NCBI GenBank assembly: GCA_002314855.1
Contig: DCHQ01000048.1
Coordinates: 1-20,744 of the forward strand
Source: Lachnospiraceae bacterium UBA1748
GTDB taxonomy: Bacteria; Bacillota; Clostridia; Lachnospirales; Lachnospiraceae
DNA length: 20,744 nucleotides
Reading direction: 5' to 3'
Made by a program: the position numbers and the translations under genes. The notes under the pieces were generated by a model. It saw nothing but the letters and a program-made list of their open reading frames with translations. It was not told the DNA's origin and searched no databases. This document shows, piece after piece, positions 7,721-16,600 of the stretch (the first letter of the stretch is position 1; every line of letters begins with the position of its first letter).

Positions 7721-8433
7721 TAATTTGTACCGCCTTCCCCTTCTGTCGCTGATAAGCCCATTGAAGCCTTTAATGCTGCAAGTTCATCATCTACTGCTGT
7801 TGCCTTAGCTCCATCATCATACTTAGCTGTAAGAGCATCTAATGATGAAGATGTATCTGTAACACCATTAAGTGTTGCCATTGCATCAGCCTCATCAAGC
7901 TTTCTATTAATTTTCTCTTCCATCTCATCAAACTTAGACATATTGCCTACAGCGCTGCCAGCACCAGTAAGATTGTTAATCTTCTTCTGTGTCTCAGCCA
8001 CTTTAATCTTAGCCTTAAGCTGATCTCTCTTAGATTTGAGAGCTGAAATATCTGTAACTACCTTGTCATGCATTTCTTTCATCTTGATAGAATTTTCGCA
8101 TGCAAGTGTATACTGCTGTTGTAATAAATCTCTCTGGCTTGTTAAATCAGCCTTTCTAGATAAGAATGATTTTGCAGCTGCATCGTCACCACTAGTAACT
8201 GCCTTTCTAGCATACTCATCCATCTTAGCGATCTCTGCCTCACAGTCATCGAGTCTTCTCTTAGAAGCCTTCTCCTCAGCCATTACTGAAGCTGTTTCTG
8301 ACTTGATCTGGTTAAGATCCTTTTCCAAGTTACGAAGATACTGATCGATCATCTTTTCAGGATCCTCCCACTTATCCATGAGAGCATTGATATTAGATGC
8401 CATAATATCTTTAAATCTTGAAATAATACCCAT
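7720..8433 (-). CDS. pspA: Phage shock protein A (PspA/IM30/LiaH family)
   Basis: A 237-residue ESCRT-III-like membrane-stabilising protein that assembles on the inner face of damaged membranes. The N-terminus (MGIISRFKDIMASNINALMD) is the amphipathic membrane-sensing helix typical of the family. It is followed by WEDPEKMIDQYLRNLEKDL and a long helical hairpin of coiled coil to about residue 150 (many Lys/Glu/Gln heptads). The tail ends in short helices (KFDEMEEKINRKLDEADAM; DELAALKASMG). I place the start at the ATG at 8433, which has AGGAGG (8447-8442) eight bases upstream and gives the family-standard MGI start. An in-frame ATG at 8457 would precede that ribosome site. It leads a two-gene unit with the SPFH protein, driven by its own promoter with an inverted repeat over the -10. 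Confidence 0.95.
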   Translation of the reverse strand: MGIISRFKDIMASNINALMDKWEDPEKMIDQYLRNLEKDLNQIKSETASVMAEEKASKRRLDDCEAEIAKMDEYARKAVTSGDDAAAKSFLSRKADLTSQRDLLQQQYTLACENSIKMKEMHDKVVTDISALKSKRDQLKAKIKVAETQKKINNLTGAGSAVGNMSKFDEMEEKINRKLDEADAMATLNGVTDTSSSLDALTAKYDDGAKATAVDDELAALKASMGLSATEGEGGTN

Positions 8434-8483
8434 TGTTACTTCCTCCTCTAAAAACATTAGTTATCAGGTATCCCTTACCTACA

Positions 8484-8511
8484 ATCCTATTATAAAAAAA
8501 TACAATAGGAT
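8484..8511. repeat. Inverted repeat over the pspA promoter spacer and -10
   Basis: Arms ATCCTATT (8484-8491) and AATAGGAT (8504-8511) are perfect 8-base complements separated by 12 bases. The downstream arm overlaps the -10 (8494-8489), and the other abuts the -35. The dyad is placed like a repressor operator. No regulator gene is adjacent, so its role is inferred. Confidence 0.5.
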
Positions 8512-8517
8512 AAACAA
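8489..8517 (-). promoter_or_regulatory. Sigma-A promoter for pspA-SPFH
   Basis: Minus-strand -35 TTGTTT (8517-8512), a 17-base spacer containing a run of seven T, and a perfect -10 TATAAT (8494-8489). The inferred start near 8482 gives a leader of about 48 bases containing the AGGAGG site. Confidence 0.65.
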
Positions 8518-8548
8518 GAAGGACTCACCCCCATTAAAGGCCTTAATG

Positions 8549-8562
8549 TAGATTATAATCTA
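8549..8562. repeat. Perfect 14-bp palindrome between the small membrane gene and pspA
   Basis: TAGATTATAATCTA is its own reverse complement with no spacer. It begins ten bases after the stop of the small membrane protein gene. A second, imperfect dyad (8532-8548, CATTAA...TTAATG) sits next to it. Neither is followed by a T run, so they do not look like intrinsic terminators. A protein-binding site or RNA 3'-end structure is possible. Confidence 0.35.
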
Positions 8563-8571
8563 TATTAGCCA

Positions 8572-8814
8572 TTAATTTTGAATCTCATCATCTTTCTTTG
8601 AAGCCCATTTAACAAGTACCATATACCCCCATATAATAACTGGAAGGATAATATCACATCCAACTAATGCCATAAATACCTGCTGACTTCCTTCAAATGA
8701 TAAACATCCAACAATAAGAGTCGCTAATAAAAGCAGTACTAAAATCGCCGCACCACAAAGTGCAACAACTCTTTTAAACTTTATTAACTTTGAAGTCTTA
8801 TTGTTTTCATTCAT
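8572..8814 (-). CDS. Small two-helix membrane protein of unknown function
   Basis: An 80-residue protein with a basic N-terminus (MNENNKTSKLIKFKR), two transmembrane helices (about 15-37, VVALCGAAILVLLLLATLIVG; and 45-69, VFMALVGCDIILPVIIWGYMVLV) and a charged C-terminus (KWASKKDDEIQN). By the positive-inside rule both ends should be cytoplasmic. I do not recognise a family. The ATG lies ten bases after the purB stop and has no clear Shine-Dalgarno sequence, so translation is probably by reinitiation after purB. It is the last gene of the run starting at 17282, and no convincing terminator is visible after it. Confidence 0.75.
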   Translation of the reverse strand: MNENNKTSKLIKFKRVVALCGAAILVLLLLATLIVGCLSFEGSQQVFMALVGCDIILPVIIWGYMVLVKWASKKDDEIQN

Positions 8815-8824
8815 ATTAATTTAT

Positions 8825-10279
8825 TTATACATTAATCTCAGCTTTAACACCAAGAATGTCCTTATTAGCATCAAGAACAGGCTTAACAACCTCTGTTAAA
8901 AATTCTGTTGTCTGCTGTGGAGCACGGCCAACAAAATTAATAGGCTGAAGAATTGCTACTATTTCTTCTTTAGTCATACCAAAAGCAGGATCTGCAGCAA
9001 TAAGATCAACTAAATTGTTCTCATTACCATACTTCTTAACCTGCTCTCCAGCCTGCATAGAGTATGTACGAATCTTTTCATGAAGTTCCTGTCTGTCACC
9101 ACCACGCTTAACAGCATCCATCATAATATTCTCTGTTGCCATGAAAGGAATTTCCTTCATGAATCTCTGATAGATAACCTTATCATATACAACAAGTCCA
9201 TCTACAACATTTAAATAAAGATCAAGAATACCATCAATAGCAAGGAAAGCTTCTGGAACAGAAATTCTCTTATTAGCAGAATCATCAAGTGTTCTCTCAA
9301 ACCACTGTGTAGCAGCTGTAATTGCTGGATTAAGAGAATCAACCATTACATAATTGGCAAGTGAAGCAATACGCTCACTTCTCATAGGATTTCTCTTATA
9401 TGCCATAGCTGATGAACCAATCTGATTCTTCTCAAATGGCTCCTCAATTTCCTTAAGATGCTGAAGAAGTCTAATATCATTAGAAAACTTATGAGCACTC
9501 ATAGCAATGCCAGAAAGGACATTAAGAACTCTAGCATCAACCTTTCTTGAATATGTCTGGCCTGATACTGGATAACATTCCTTGAATCCCATCTTCTTAG
9601 CAATCATACCATCAACCTTACGAACAGTCTCGTGATCACCATTGAAAAGCTCTAAGAAGCTGGCCTGAGTACCTGTTGTACCCTTTGAACCAAGAAGTTT
9701 CTGCTGATCAATCATATAATCTATATCACTAAGGTCAAGCATTAACTCCTGCATCCAAAGTGTTGCTCTCTTTCCAACTGTTGTTGGCTGAGCTGGCTGG
9801 AAATGAGTAAATGCAAGTGTAGGAAGATCTTTATATTTATCAGCAAATTTTGCAAGTTCATCAATAACATTTATGAGTTTCTTACGAACTAATTTAAGAG
9901 CCTCTGTCATAACAATAACATCTGTATTGTCACCAACATAACAGCTAGTAGCACCAAGATGAATAATACCAGCTGCACTAGGGCACTGCTGACCATAAGC
10001 ATATACATGACTCATTACATCATGACGTACTTCCTTTTCTCTTGCCTTAGCCACATCATAATTAATATCATCCATATGGCTCTTAAGTTCCTCGATTTGA
10101 GCATCAGTAATTCTAGGATTACCATCTGCATCCTTGAGGTTAAGTTCTTTCTCAACTTCTGCAAGTGCAATCCATAATCTTCTCCAAGTTTTAAACTTCA
10201 TATCAGGTGAGAAGATATACTGCATCTCTTTACTTGCGTATCTTTCTGATAGTGGGCTTACATACTTATCTGTTGCCAT
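8825..10279 (-). CDS. purB: Adenylosuccinate lyase
   Basis: Catalyses two fumarate-releasing steps of purine synthesis: SAICAR to AICAR, and adenylosuccinate to AMP. At 484 residues it has the usual length for the longer clostridial type. Family residues seen: RHDVMSH (85-91, His86 and His91), GATSCYVGDNTD (109-120), THFQPAQPTT (158-167, with the catalytic-type His159), and the fumarase/aspartase-superfamily signature GSSAMAYKRNPMRSER (288-303), which carries the mobile-loop serine. The start ATG at 10279 has GGAGGA seven to eight bases upstream. It lies 26 bases after the coiled-coil membrane protein gene with no promoter or terminator between them, so it is probably co-transcribed with the uncharacterised genes upstream. 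No other pur genes are present. Confidence 0.97.
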   Translation of the reverse strand: MATDKYVSPLSERYASKEMQYIFSPDMKFKTWRRLWIALAEVEKELNLKDADGNPRITDAQIEELKSHMDDINYDVAKAREKEVRHDVMSHVYAYGQQCPSAAGIIHLGATSCYVGDNTDVIVMTEALKLVRKKLINVIDELAKFADKYKDLPTLAFTHFQPAQPTTVGKRATLWMQELMLDLSDIDYMIDQQKLLGSKGTTGTQASFLELFNGDHETVRKVDGMIAKKMGFKECYPVSGQTYSRKVDARVLNVLSGIAMSAHKFSNDIRLLQHLKEIEEPFEKNQIGSSAMAYKRNPMRSERIASLANYVMVDSLNPAITAATQWFERTLDDSANKRISVPEAFLAIDGILDLYLNVVDGLVVYDKVIYQRFMKEIPFMATENIMMDAVKRGGDRQELHEKIRTYSMQAGEQVKKYGNENNLVDLIAADPAFGMTKEEIVAILQPINFVGRAPQQTTEFLTEVVKPVLDANKDILGVKAEINV

Positions 10280-10305
10280 TTTCTTCCTCCAAAATAAATC
10301 TTTAT

Positions 10306-11532
10306 TTAAAGTCCTTCATATTTACCAATTATAGCAGAAATCTCCTTACTATATTCAGGATATTTCTTTGCCAAACTGGCAATACTTTCCTTAGACTCCA
10401 ATGCAATACTTTTGTTATATTCCATTTGCTCTCTAAGCTTCTGCCTACGAGCAATTAATGCATGGCGAACTTCTACCATTTCTTTATGATCATAAAGAGC
10501 TTTACACTGATGAATCCATATATCAGGATCAACAACCTTAAACTTTGATAGAGTTCCTATTAGCTTATTATAATAACCTGCAAGATCATCCTTAAGCTTT
10601 TCTTCTTTTTCATAAGCAGCTATTTCTGCACCATACACATTCCATAGGTCTTCAAGTTCATTAGAAGAATCCACATTAAACTTCATGTAATAGTACTGAA
10701 GTAAATTGGTATTATTAATATACCTAATCTTAACGGTATTATGTACAGTTATTAAATGATTAATGTTCTTAGCAACCTTTTCAAGCTCATGTATACTATC
10801 AAGATATTTAACATAAATAAATACAAGAGCAACCGCGCCAATACCACCTGCTAAAACATAACCAATAGTTACATTCATACCGAGTGAATATTGTAACACA
10901 AGAAGCATAACAATACACAAAACAACGGATACAGCTATGATAGTAGAAATGCCTCTTGCATTGACTACCATATTCATGAGTTCTCTCTTTTTGAACTTCA
11001 GATCACTACGCTCCTTGGAAAGCTTTCGTAAATCCTGCTTTACAAGAACTCGGTATTTCTCTGCCTCACGTATTTTATCTATACCTTCTGGTATTTCTTG
11101 GCCAAGTCTTTCCATCATATCAAGATCAGCTTCATTAAGATGTTCAACGTTATTATAAACGCGACGACGCTCTTTCTCAGCTGCCTCAATTTTCTTGGCC
11201 TGATATTTAATGTCAGCCTTGTCTTCACGACTAAGACCTTCTATTATCTCCATATCCATAAGAAGACTGGTGACTGCCTCATACTCAACATCGCACTGCT
11301 CCATTTTCTCTGAAGCATCAGCCATTGTATTTAAGCATTCTGCCACATATACATTACGCTCCTCAGGATCACGCATAAGTTTATCGAAATGCTTTTCTAC
11401 AGCATCAGACTTTGATTTATTCCAAAGATTCTCATCTTCATCTAGTTCCCAGTCAAAATCATCATCTATATCATCAAAATCATGATAATACCAATTATTC
11501 CATTGTTCTTTCAGTTTTTGGATTAATCCCAT
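10306..11532 (-). CDS. Coiled-coil protein with central transmembrane hairpin, unknown function
   Basis: A 408-residue protein I cannot assign. Order of parts: a short amphipathic start (MGLIQKLKEQWNNWYYHD); an intensely acidic stretch (about 19-35, DFDDIDDDFDWELDEDE); helical and coiled-coil sequence (about 45-190, with KKIEAAEKERRRVYNN and LRKLSKERSDLKFKKREL); two transmembrane helices (about 194-214 and 222-243) with a short loop containing GMN; then a second helical, coiled-coil half (245-408) ending KYPEYSKEISAIIGKYEGL. Both coiled coils should be cytoplasmic, with the hairpin as anchor. The ATG at 11532 overlaps the TPR gene's stop by one base (TAATG), so the two are probably made in fixed ratio. 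The position suggests the membrane anchor of the four-protein set (inference). Confidence 0.85.
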   Translation of the reverse strand: MGLIQKLKEQWNNWYYHDFDDIDDDFDWELDEDENLWNKSKSDAVEKHFDKLMRDPEERNVYVAECLNTMADASEKMEQCDVEYEAVTSLLMDMEIIEGLSREDKADIKYQAKKIEAAEKERRRVYNNVEHLNEADLDMMERLGQEIPEGIDKIREAEKYRVLVKQDLRKLSKERSDLKFKKRELMNMVVNARGISTIIAVSVVLCIVMLLVLQYSLGMNVTIGYVLAGGIGAVALVFIYVKYLDSIHELEKVAKNINHLITVHNTVKIRYINNTNLLQYYYMKFNVDSSNELEDLWNVYGAEIAAYEKEEKLKDDLAGYYNKLIGTLSKFKVVDPDIWIHQCKALYDHKEMVEVRHALIARRQKLREQMEYNKSIALESKESIASLAKKYPEYSKEISAIIGKYEGL

Positions 11533-12368
11533 TAATGTTCTAACTGACCTCTATAATTGTCTTTAAAATACGTCAATTGCTGATTAAGACTTCTTGTATA
11601 TTCTTCCTGATCACCCTGTTCACCAAGCTGACTCATACCTTTAAGTCTTAAATATTCATCAGACTGTTTCATGTCAGAAAGTCCTTCTTCAAGCATTCCC
11701 TCTAAGATATTAGAACTTTCAAAAGCATCCTCCATCTTAGATACAGCCTTGAGATATCCATCATCACTAAGACTCATACGCTTAGCTGCAAGAAGACATA
11801 TCTGATGTTTCTTATCACCATCAAGATCATACGCTTTTTCAAAATAATCAGCTGCTTCTGAAAACAAGAACATCTTGGCATATATAACTCCAAGATTGTG
11901 ATAAACAGCCGCAACAAGTCTTGCATCCTTAGCCACATCCAATCGAACAAGCAAATCTTCGTAGGTTTGCATAGCGAGCGCTGTCTTACCTGCACTAAGG
12001 AAATAGTCAGCACGCAGTTTAAGTTTCTTCTTACCAGACATATTTCTATTAGTCTGCAGAAGCGTTTCTGTTTCAACTATTTCTTCTTCACTGCAATAAT
12101 GCACACTTTCAAGAAGAAATCTGGCTGTGCATTCAATACGTTTATCTATCCTTGCCTTGGCACGAAGATTCTTGGCAAGAGTAGGCAGATTACACTCCTC
12201 TTCAAGCCATAAATACAAATCATTGTCAAAGAAATCGTCATCCATAAAATAAGCATTATTTCGAATGTAATAACATAATTCCTCTACACAATAAACATGA
12301 ATACAAGATTTTTTAATTGTATAAGGTGTGCTGGCATATCTTCCAACACAAGCATATACTTTACCCAT
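11532..12368 (-). CDS. TPR-repeat protein, unknown function
   Basis: A 278-residue, probably cytoplasmic protein. Residues 1-70 form an unrecognised N-terminal domain with several Cys and aromatic residues (YACVGRYASTPYTIKKSCIHV; VEELCYYIRNNAYF; LYLWLEEECNLPTLAKNLRA). Residues ~115-195 hold TPR-like helical pairs: KLRADYFLSAGKTALAMQTYEDLL, cut here to its core, then a good TPR (152-183) with YHNLGVIYAKMFLFSEAADY followed by FEKAYDLD. The remainder is helical and acidic, ending FKDNYRGQLEH. It starts nine bases after the Hsp70-like gene's stop; the nearest GGAG contains that stop codon and lies 12 bases upstream of the ATG, so coupling is likely. TPRs commonly bind chaperone tails or assemble complexes, which fits an adaptor between the Hsp70-like protein and the membrane protein (inference). 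Confidence 0.85.
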   Translation of the reverse strand: MGKVYACVGRYASTPYTIKKSCIHVYCVEELCYYIRNNAYFMDDDFFDNDLYLWLEEECNLPTLAKNLRAKARIDKRIECTARFLLESVHYCSEEEIVETETLLQTNRNMSGKKKLKLRADYFLSAGKTALAMQTYEDLLVRLDVAKDARLVAAVYHNLGVIYAKMFLFSEAADYFEKAYDLDGDKKHQICLLAAKRMSLSDDGYLKAVSKMEDAFESSNILEGMLEEGLSDMKQSDEYLRLKGMSQLGEQGDQEEYTRSLNQQLTYFKDNYRGQLEH

Positions 12369-12377
12369 ATATAAATA

Positions 12378-13685
12378 TTACTCCAATACTATCTCTGTGT
12401 TCCACATAAGGCCACTGGCTTCATAGAACTCACCAAAGCCCATATCAATAGCACTAACAAGAAGCTTACGTTCTGAAAGCATTTTAAGATCAAGATGAAT
12501 TCTTGTAGATTTACCTGGTCTAAGAGGTATTCCTGTAAGATACATCTGAGCTGTTTTAACATTACGCCCATTAAGAGGAGTAACTATAAAACTAAGAACC
12601 TCTTCATGCTCAAGAATAAGCTCGCACTCTCTCTTAGTTTCATACCAGTTCTTACCCGCATCAAGAAGAGCCATATATACCTCTTCTCCATCACGAATTA
12701 CTCGCATACCAACATTGGCCTTAACCTTATCTTTTCCAAGATATACGTGAGACTCACCATTCTTAGTAGGATCAAGAATTTCTCTTGCACCATATGCCGC
12801 ACCCTTGCTAAATAGATTGTTACCTCTAAACACACGACATTTCTTACTAACATAAGCAAGAGATTCCTTCCACCAATCCATTGAAAATGCATCGCCAAGA
12901 AGGAACAGTGATGAAACATGTGTACCCTCACATAATCCCTGAAGAACATACCAAAACTCAGTATCTTTCTGCTTCTGAATGGCTACAGGAGCATCATAAA
13001 GATCCTCACTCTTTATATGATCAAAGTTCTTCTCATCCATAAGAACAACTATAGGACTTGTATGAACGTTTTTCTTCATGGTTCTAACATATAGTCCTGA
13101 TTCAGAAAGATGACATATAATAGCATCATGATTCCATAACTCTCTATTTTGATTAATCATATAATAGAAAGCGCTCTCAGAATGACTTTGATAAAATACC
13201 TTTTCAGGCTTTATTCTAAGAGTTTCAATGGCTCTGCTAAGTATTTCTATGGTAGCAGCATCAGGTCTGTCCACAGTAATTGATATTACTGATACCTTTT
13301 CTATAGGTGCTTCCTGCGAAAGAAGCGAAAAACACTTTTTCATAAAAAGTGCAAGAAGGTCAACTGGATCATAATCCTTGTTCTCAATTCGAACTGGTCT
13401 TCCTTCTCTTGCCTGGCTAAGAAGTCCTGACACAATGGTACCTTTACGATCCTTAGCTGCTTCTATAGCACTATTGCCAAATGCCCATGCATTTTCAGCA
13501 AAATACTTACACACAACTGTAGGCACACAGATGTCCTCGCCACCAGGAGTCACTGAAACAGAAATTGGTTCATCTTCACCAAGCGGGAAGTAACTTATCA
13601 TCGAAAACTCATCAGATAAGTCAAAACCAACAACTACTCTTTGCTTCGATATTTTATTGAATGAATCTTTTATATCATCAAGCAT
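12378..13685 (-). CDS. Compact Hsp70/actin-fold protein (DUF5716-like)
   Basis: A 435-residue protein with a reduced Hsp70 plan. Residues 16-30 (VVVGFDLSDEFSMIS) match phosphate-1 of the actin/Hsp70 fold, but GTT is replaced by SDE. WAFGNSAIEAAKDRKG (67-82) resembles the Hsp70 stretch before the catalytic lysine region. VSVISITVDRPDAATIEIL (131-149) and VFYQSHSESAFYY (163-175) align with the Hsp70 ITVPA...EPTAAALAY stretch. The phosphate-2 position reads CHLSESGLYV (191-200), without the Asp and Gly triad. FLLGDAFSMDWW (261-272) and LFSKGAAYGAREI (291-303) match the adenosine-loop region. Only ~60 residues separate phosphate-2 from the adenosine loop, against ~150 in DnaK, so lobe IIB is mostly absent. 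Residues ~318-435 resemble the Hsp70 substrate-binding beta domain (LTGIPLRPGKSTRIHLDL; ERKLLVSAIDMGFGE), with no helical lid. I recall this as DUF5716. ATP hydrolysis is doubtful. It starts three bases after the upstream stop. Confidence 0.82.
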   Translation of the reverse strand: MLDDIKDSFNKISKQRVVVGFDLSDEFSMISYFPLGEDEPISVSVTPGGEDICVPTVVCKYFAENAWAFGNSAIEAAKDRKGTIVSGLLSQAREGRPVRIENKDYDPVDLLALFMKKCFSLLSQEAPIEKVSVISITVDRPDAATIEILSRAIETLRIKPEKVFYQSHSESAFYYMINQNRELWNHDAIICHLSESGLYVRTMKKNVHTSPIVVLMDEKNFDHIKSEDLYDAPVAIQKQKDTEFWYVLQGLCEGTHVSSLFLLGDAFSMDWWKESLAYVSKKCRVFRGNNLFSKGAAYGAREILDPTKNGESHVYLGKDKVKANVGMRVIRDGEEVYMALLDAGKNWYETKRECELILEHEEVLSFIVTPLNGRNVKTAQMYLTGIPLRPGKSTRIHLDLKMLSERKLLVSAIDMGFGEFYEASGLMWNTEIVLE

Positions 13686-13688
13686 AAT

Positions 13689-16600
13689 TTATTCCCCACC
13701 ACGATCTGGTGCAAATAACCTTTCGGCCAAAAAGCTCTTCTTAATATATTCCTCTGACTGCTTGCAGAATGCATCGTAATTATTCTTAGCAAGATTCTGA
13801 GCCATATTATTGATAAGAGCATATCGCATATCACTCTTTGTCTTATTATCAGGTCCTTCAAGCGTACTAGCTTCAGTGAGCTTTTCACTTCTTGAACCTT
13901 CTTCTGTAATATAGTATTTAACCTTCTCTCCATGGAATAATATGAAGCTCTTAACATATTTACCACCGAGAAGATGTGTCATTTCTTCCTTGCGATAATC
14001 GTCATCTATAATGCCATCACGTTCTATTACATAGTGAAGAACAACCCTGCTATTCTCCTCACCCTTATATTCTATGAATGAACGGTCATCATAAAGTGAA
14101 AGTTTTGGCCACAAATTCTTGAAACCAAGGAAAAATGGAAATAGCATATGTCTTGAAGTAAATTCCTTCACAAACATAACAACCATTGCTTTTTGTTCAG
14201 CAGAAAGTTTCTTCCCTCTTTGCATAACAGCATCACAGCTCTTAAGGAATGCAATCTTACAATAATCAGAGAATGGCTCACCAAGTTGATTAAGATTAAT
14301 AACTCTGTCAAATACAGCCTCATCAATCTTCTTGTCATAAGAGAAGTAATCAATCGAAAGCTTTTCTAGGAAAAGCTTCTCTATATCAAGAGCTGAACCT
14401 TCACCAACATATTCCAGGAATATATTGCCCTCTTCACCCACTTCACTTCCTGTAAACATTATCTGAACCATCATAGTCTCAAGAAGACCATGTACATCAA
14501 GATTAAATGAATCAGCAGCTCTCCATAATCTCTTAAGACTCTTAGTTGAACCCTGCATATATAAAAGTAAATATGTCAGAATAATCTCATCATATTTATT
14601 ATTATTAAATAAATATTCGCATATCTTAAGTACTTCTGGATCATATTCATAATCAGATCTAGAAAGAACTCTATCGCATAATCTAACTAATGTCTTGGAT
14701 TCTATATATTCAATACCATAAGTACATACCCAATCAAGTGCTCTCTCGTACATACCACGAGATACCATTATACGAACACATATCTCTCGCTCATCAAAAT
14801 CAAGTTCATCTGGATCAAATCTAAGTAGAAGTTCATCCAACTTAGCAATATCATCATTGTCAAAATATTCCTGACAAAGCTTGATCATAATTTGACGCTG
14901 ATATTTCTCTGAAACTGATTCGCTTTCTGTTAAATAAAGAAGTGCATCTTCTATATTCCTTGCAGAATCACCGCGCTCCTCAGCTTTTTCTGAAAGATAT
15001 AACGAAGGATAAAGCATATGTCCAGCATCCTTCATAATTTTCTCAACATTCGATACATTACGAATAACCTTCTTAACATCATAAAGGGATTTTTCCACGT
15101 ATCTGTTTCCATACTGGTCTTCAAGCAATATTGAATACCTATCACCAGCCAGTGGAACAATGGCTTCGCCATTATATACTGGATATTTCTCTTCATCGTT
15201 GAGATGATCATATATAACAATAATACTATCGATATTATCATTCTTAATCTTAATCTGATGAATGAGTAATAACTCTGCATAATCAGCGGCATACTCTACA
15301 AGCATTTCATCAGTAAGAACATTTTTATAAATATAAGCCAAATCTTCACTTATACGATGATTGATAAGTGAATCCTTCGCAAATTCTAATATTGCTGGCA
15401 AGTAATCATTATAAATCTCTGCATACGCAGGCTTATGTCTAAGAACATTGGCATAAAGAAATGCATTACGTTCATAATCAAGATTAGACCTATAAGCAAA
15501 GTACATAAGAATCATCTTAGGTAAACGGCCTGCATAATCCATATCTATAGACATCAGATAATATTCATAAAGCATATTGATACGAAGTTCTTTCTCAACT
15601 GCTTTTTCATACCAGCTAAAATATTCCTGTCCAATACAATTACCTCTCATAAGCATTGAACATATCTGGAATAACACATCATCCTTAGGATCTAATTCAT
15701 AGAAATAAAGTAATAAATCTAAAATCTCAGTATTATAACCAATCTCATTATCTGCAAGGAAAGTAACCCTGCTACGAATCTCTCTGGTTATAGAACCATG
15801 ACGCTTCGCAAATGAAAGGAACGCTAACTCAAAGTCAGAAAGACTGGTCATAACAGAAGGAGTACGAACCATAATATTTAATGCATCAATAAACATTAAT
15901 GGACTGGTGCATCCATTATCATACTGCTCCTTAAGATGCTTCCATAACTTCACATCATTATTCTTAAATTCTTCTTTTGTATATGACATGAGCCAAGCAA
16001 GACGATAGCTCTTAATATTTTTAACATAGAGAAGTTCTATGGCCTCAGCATATTCAGCCTTCTCAGCATCCTCTTTAGTCATAAGATATTCAAGATATAA
16101 GCTGTAGCCAATAAGCTCCATTGGAGTCTCTTCATCAAGCATAAGCTTAGTACGCTCGAGAATATTTCTTGCATCAGAATCTCTCTTCTGAAGAATATAC
16201 AAATGAACCTGATAAAGTCTGCTTATTAAATCATTCTCATCCTCAGAAAGCATACGTGATATTGTTACAGAGCAGTCTCTTGCCCATTCATTCTTAGAAA
16301 GCTTTCCAAGTCTATAATTAATATAAAGACTCATAAGCTTCATATTATCTTCACGTCTACGGCTCACTTCCTGATTGTGAGTTACCTGACAATTAACCTC
16401 TACAAAGATTTCTTCTTCCTGATAAAAATCACTTATAAATATATGTCCTGAATTTTTACCACGATGAAGCATATCTCGATCAATTTCAACATGAACAAAA
16501 GCTTCTCCATCCTCAAAATCTTCATCTTCAACAAAATATTTATCAAGCACAATAAAATCACAGTCTGTGCTTACTTCAATGGAAGTATATCCCCAGCCTG

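Noticed and set aside
8036..8344. Plus-strand open frame opposite pspA, and similar plus-strand frames throughout the window
   Set aside because: They lie antisense to clear genes, have low-complexity Ser/Leu/Ile-rich translations, no ribosome sites and no recognisable motifs. They are mirror frames of the real genes.
8532..8548. Possible terminator after the small two-helix membrane gene
   Set aside because: The stem is short and imperfect and is followed by a G run, not T residues. Termination there is not supported.
8572..8814. Small membrane protein as a toxin of a toxin-antitoxin pair
   Set aside because: No partner gene or antisense RNA signal. It sits at the end of an operon behind purB and has two helices with charged ends, giving no specific support for a toxin role.
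12378..13685. Calling this gene dnaK
   Set aside because: It is far too short, lacks the lid and most of lobe IIB, and has lost the phosphate-loop residues. It is a divergent relative only.
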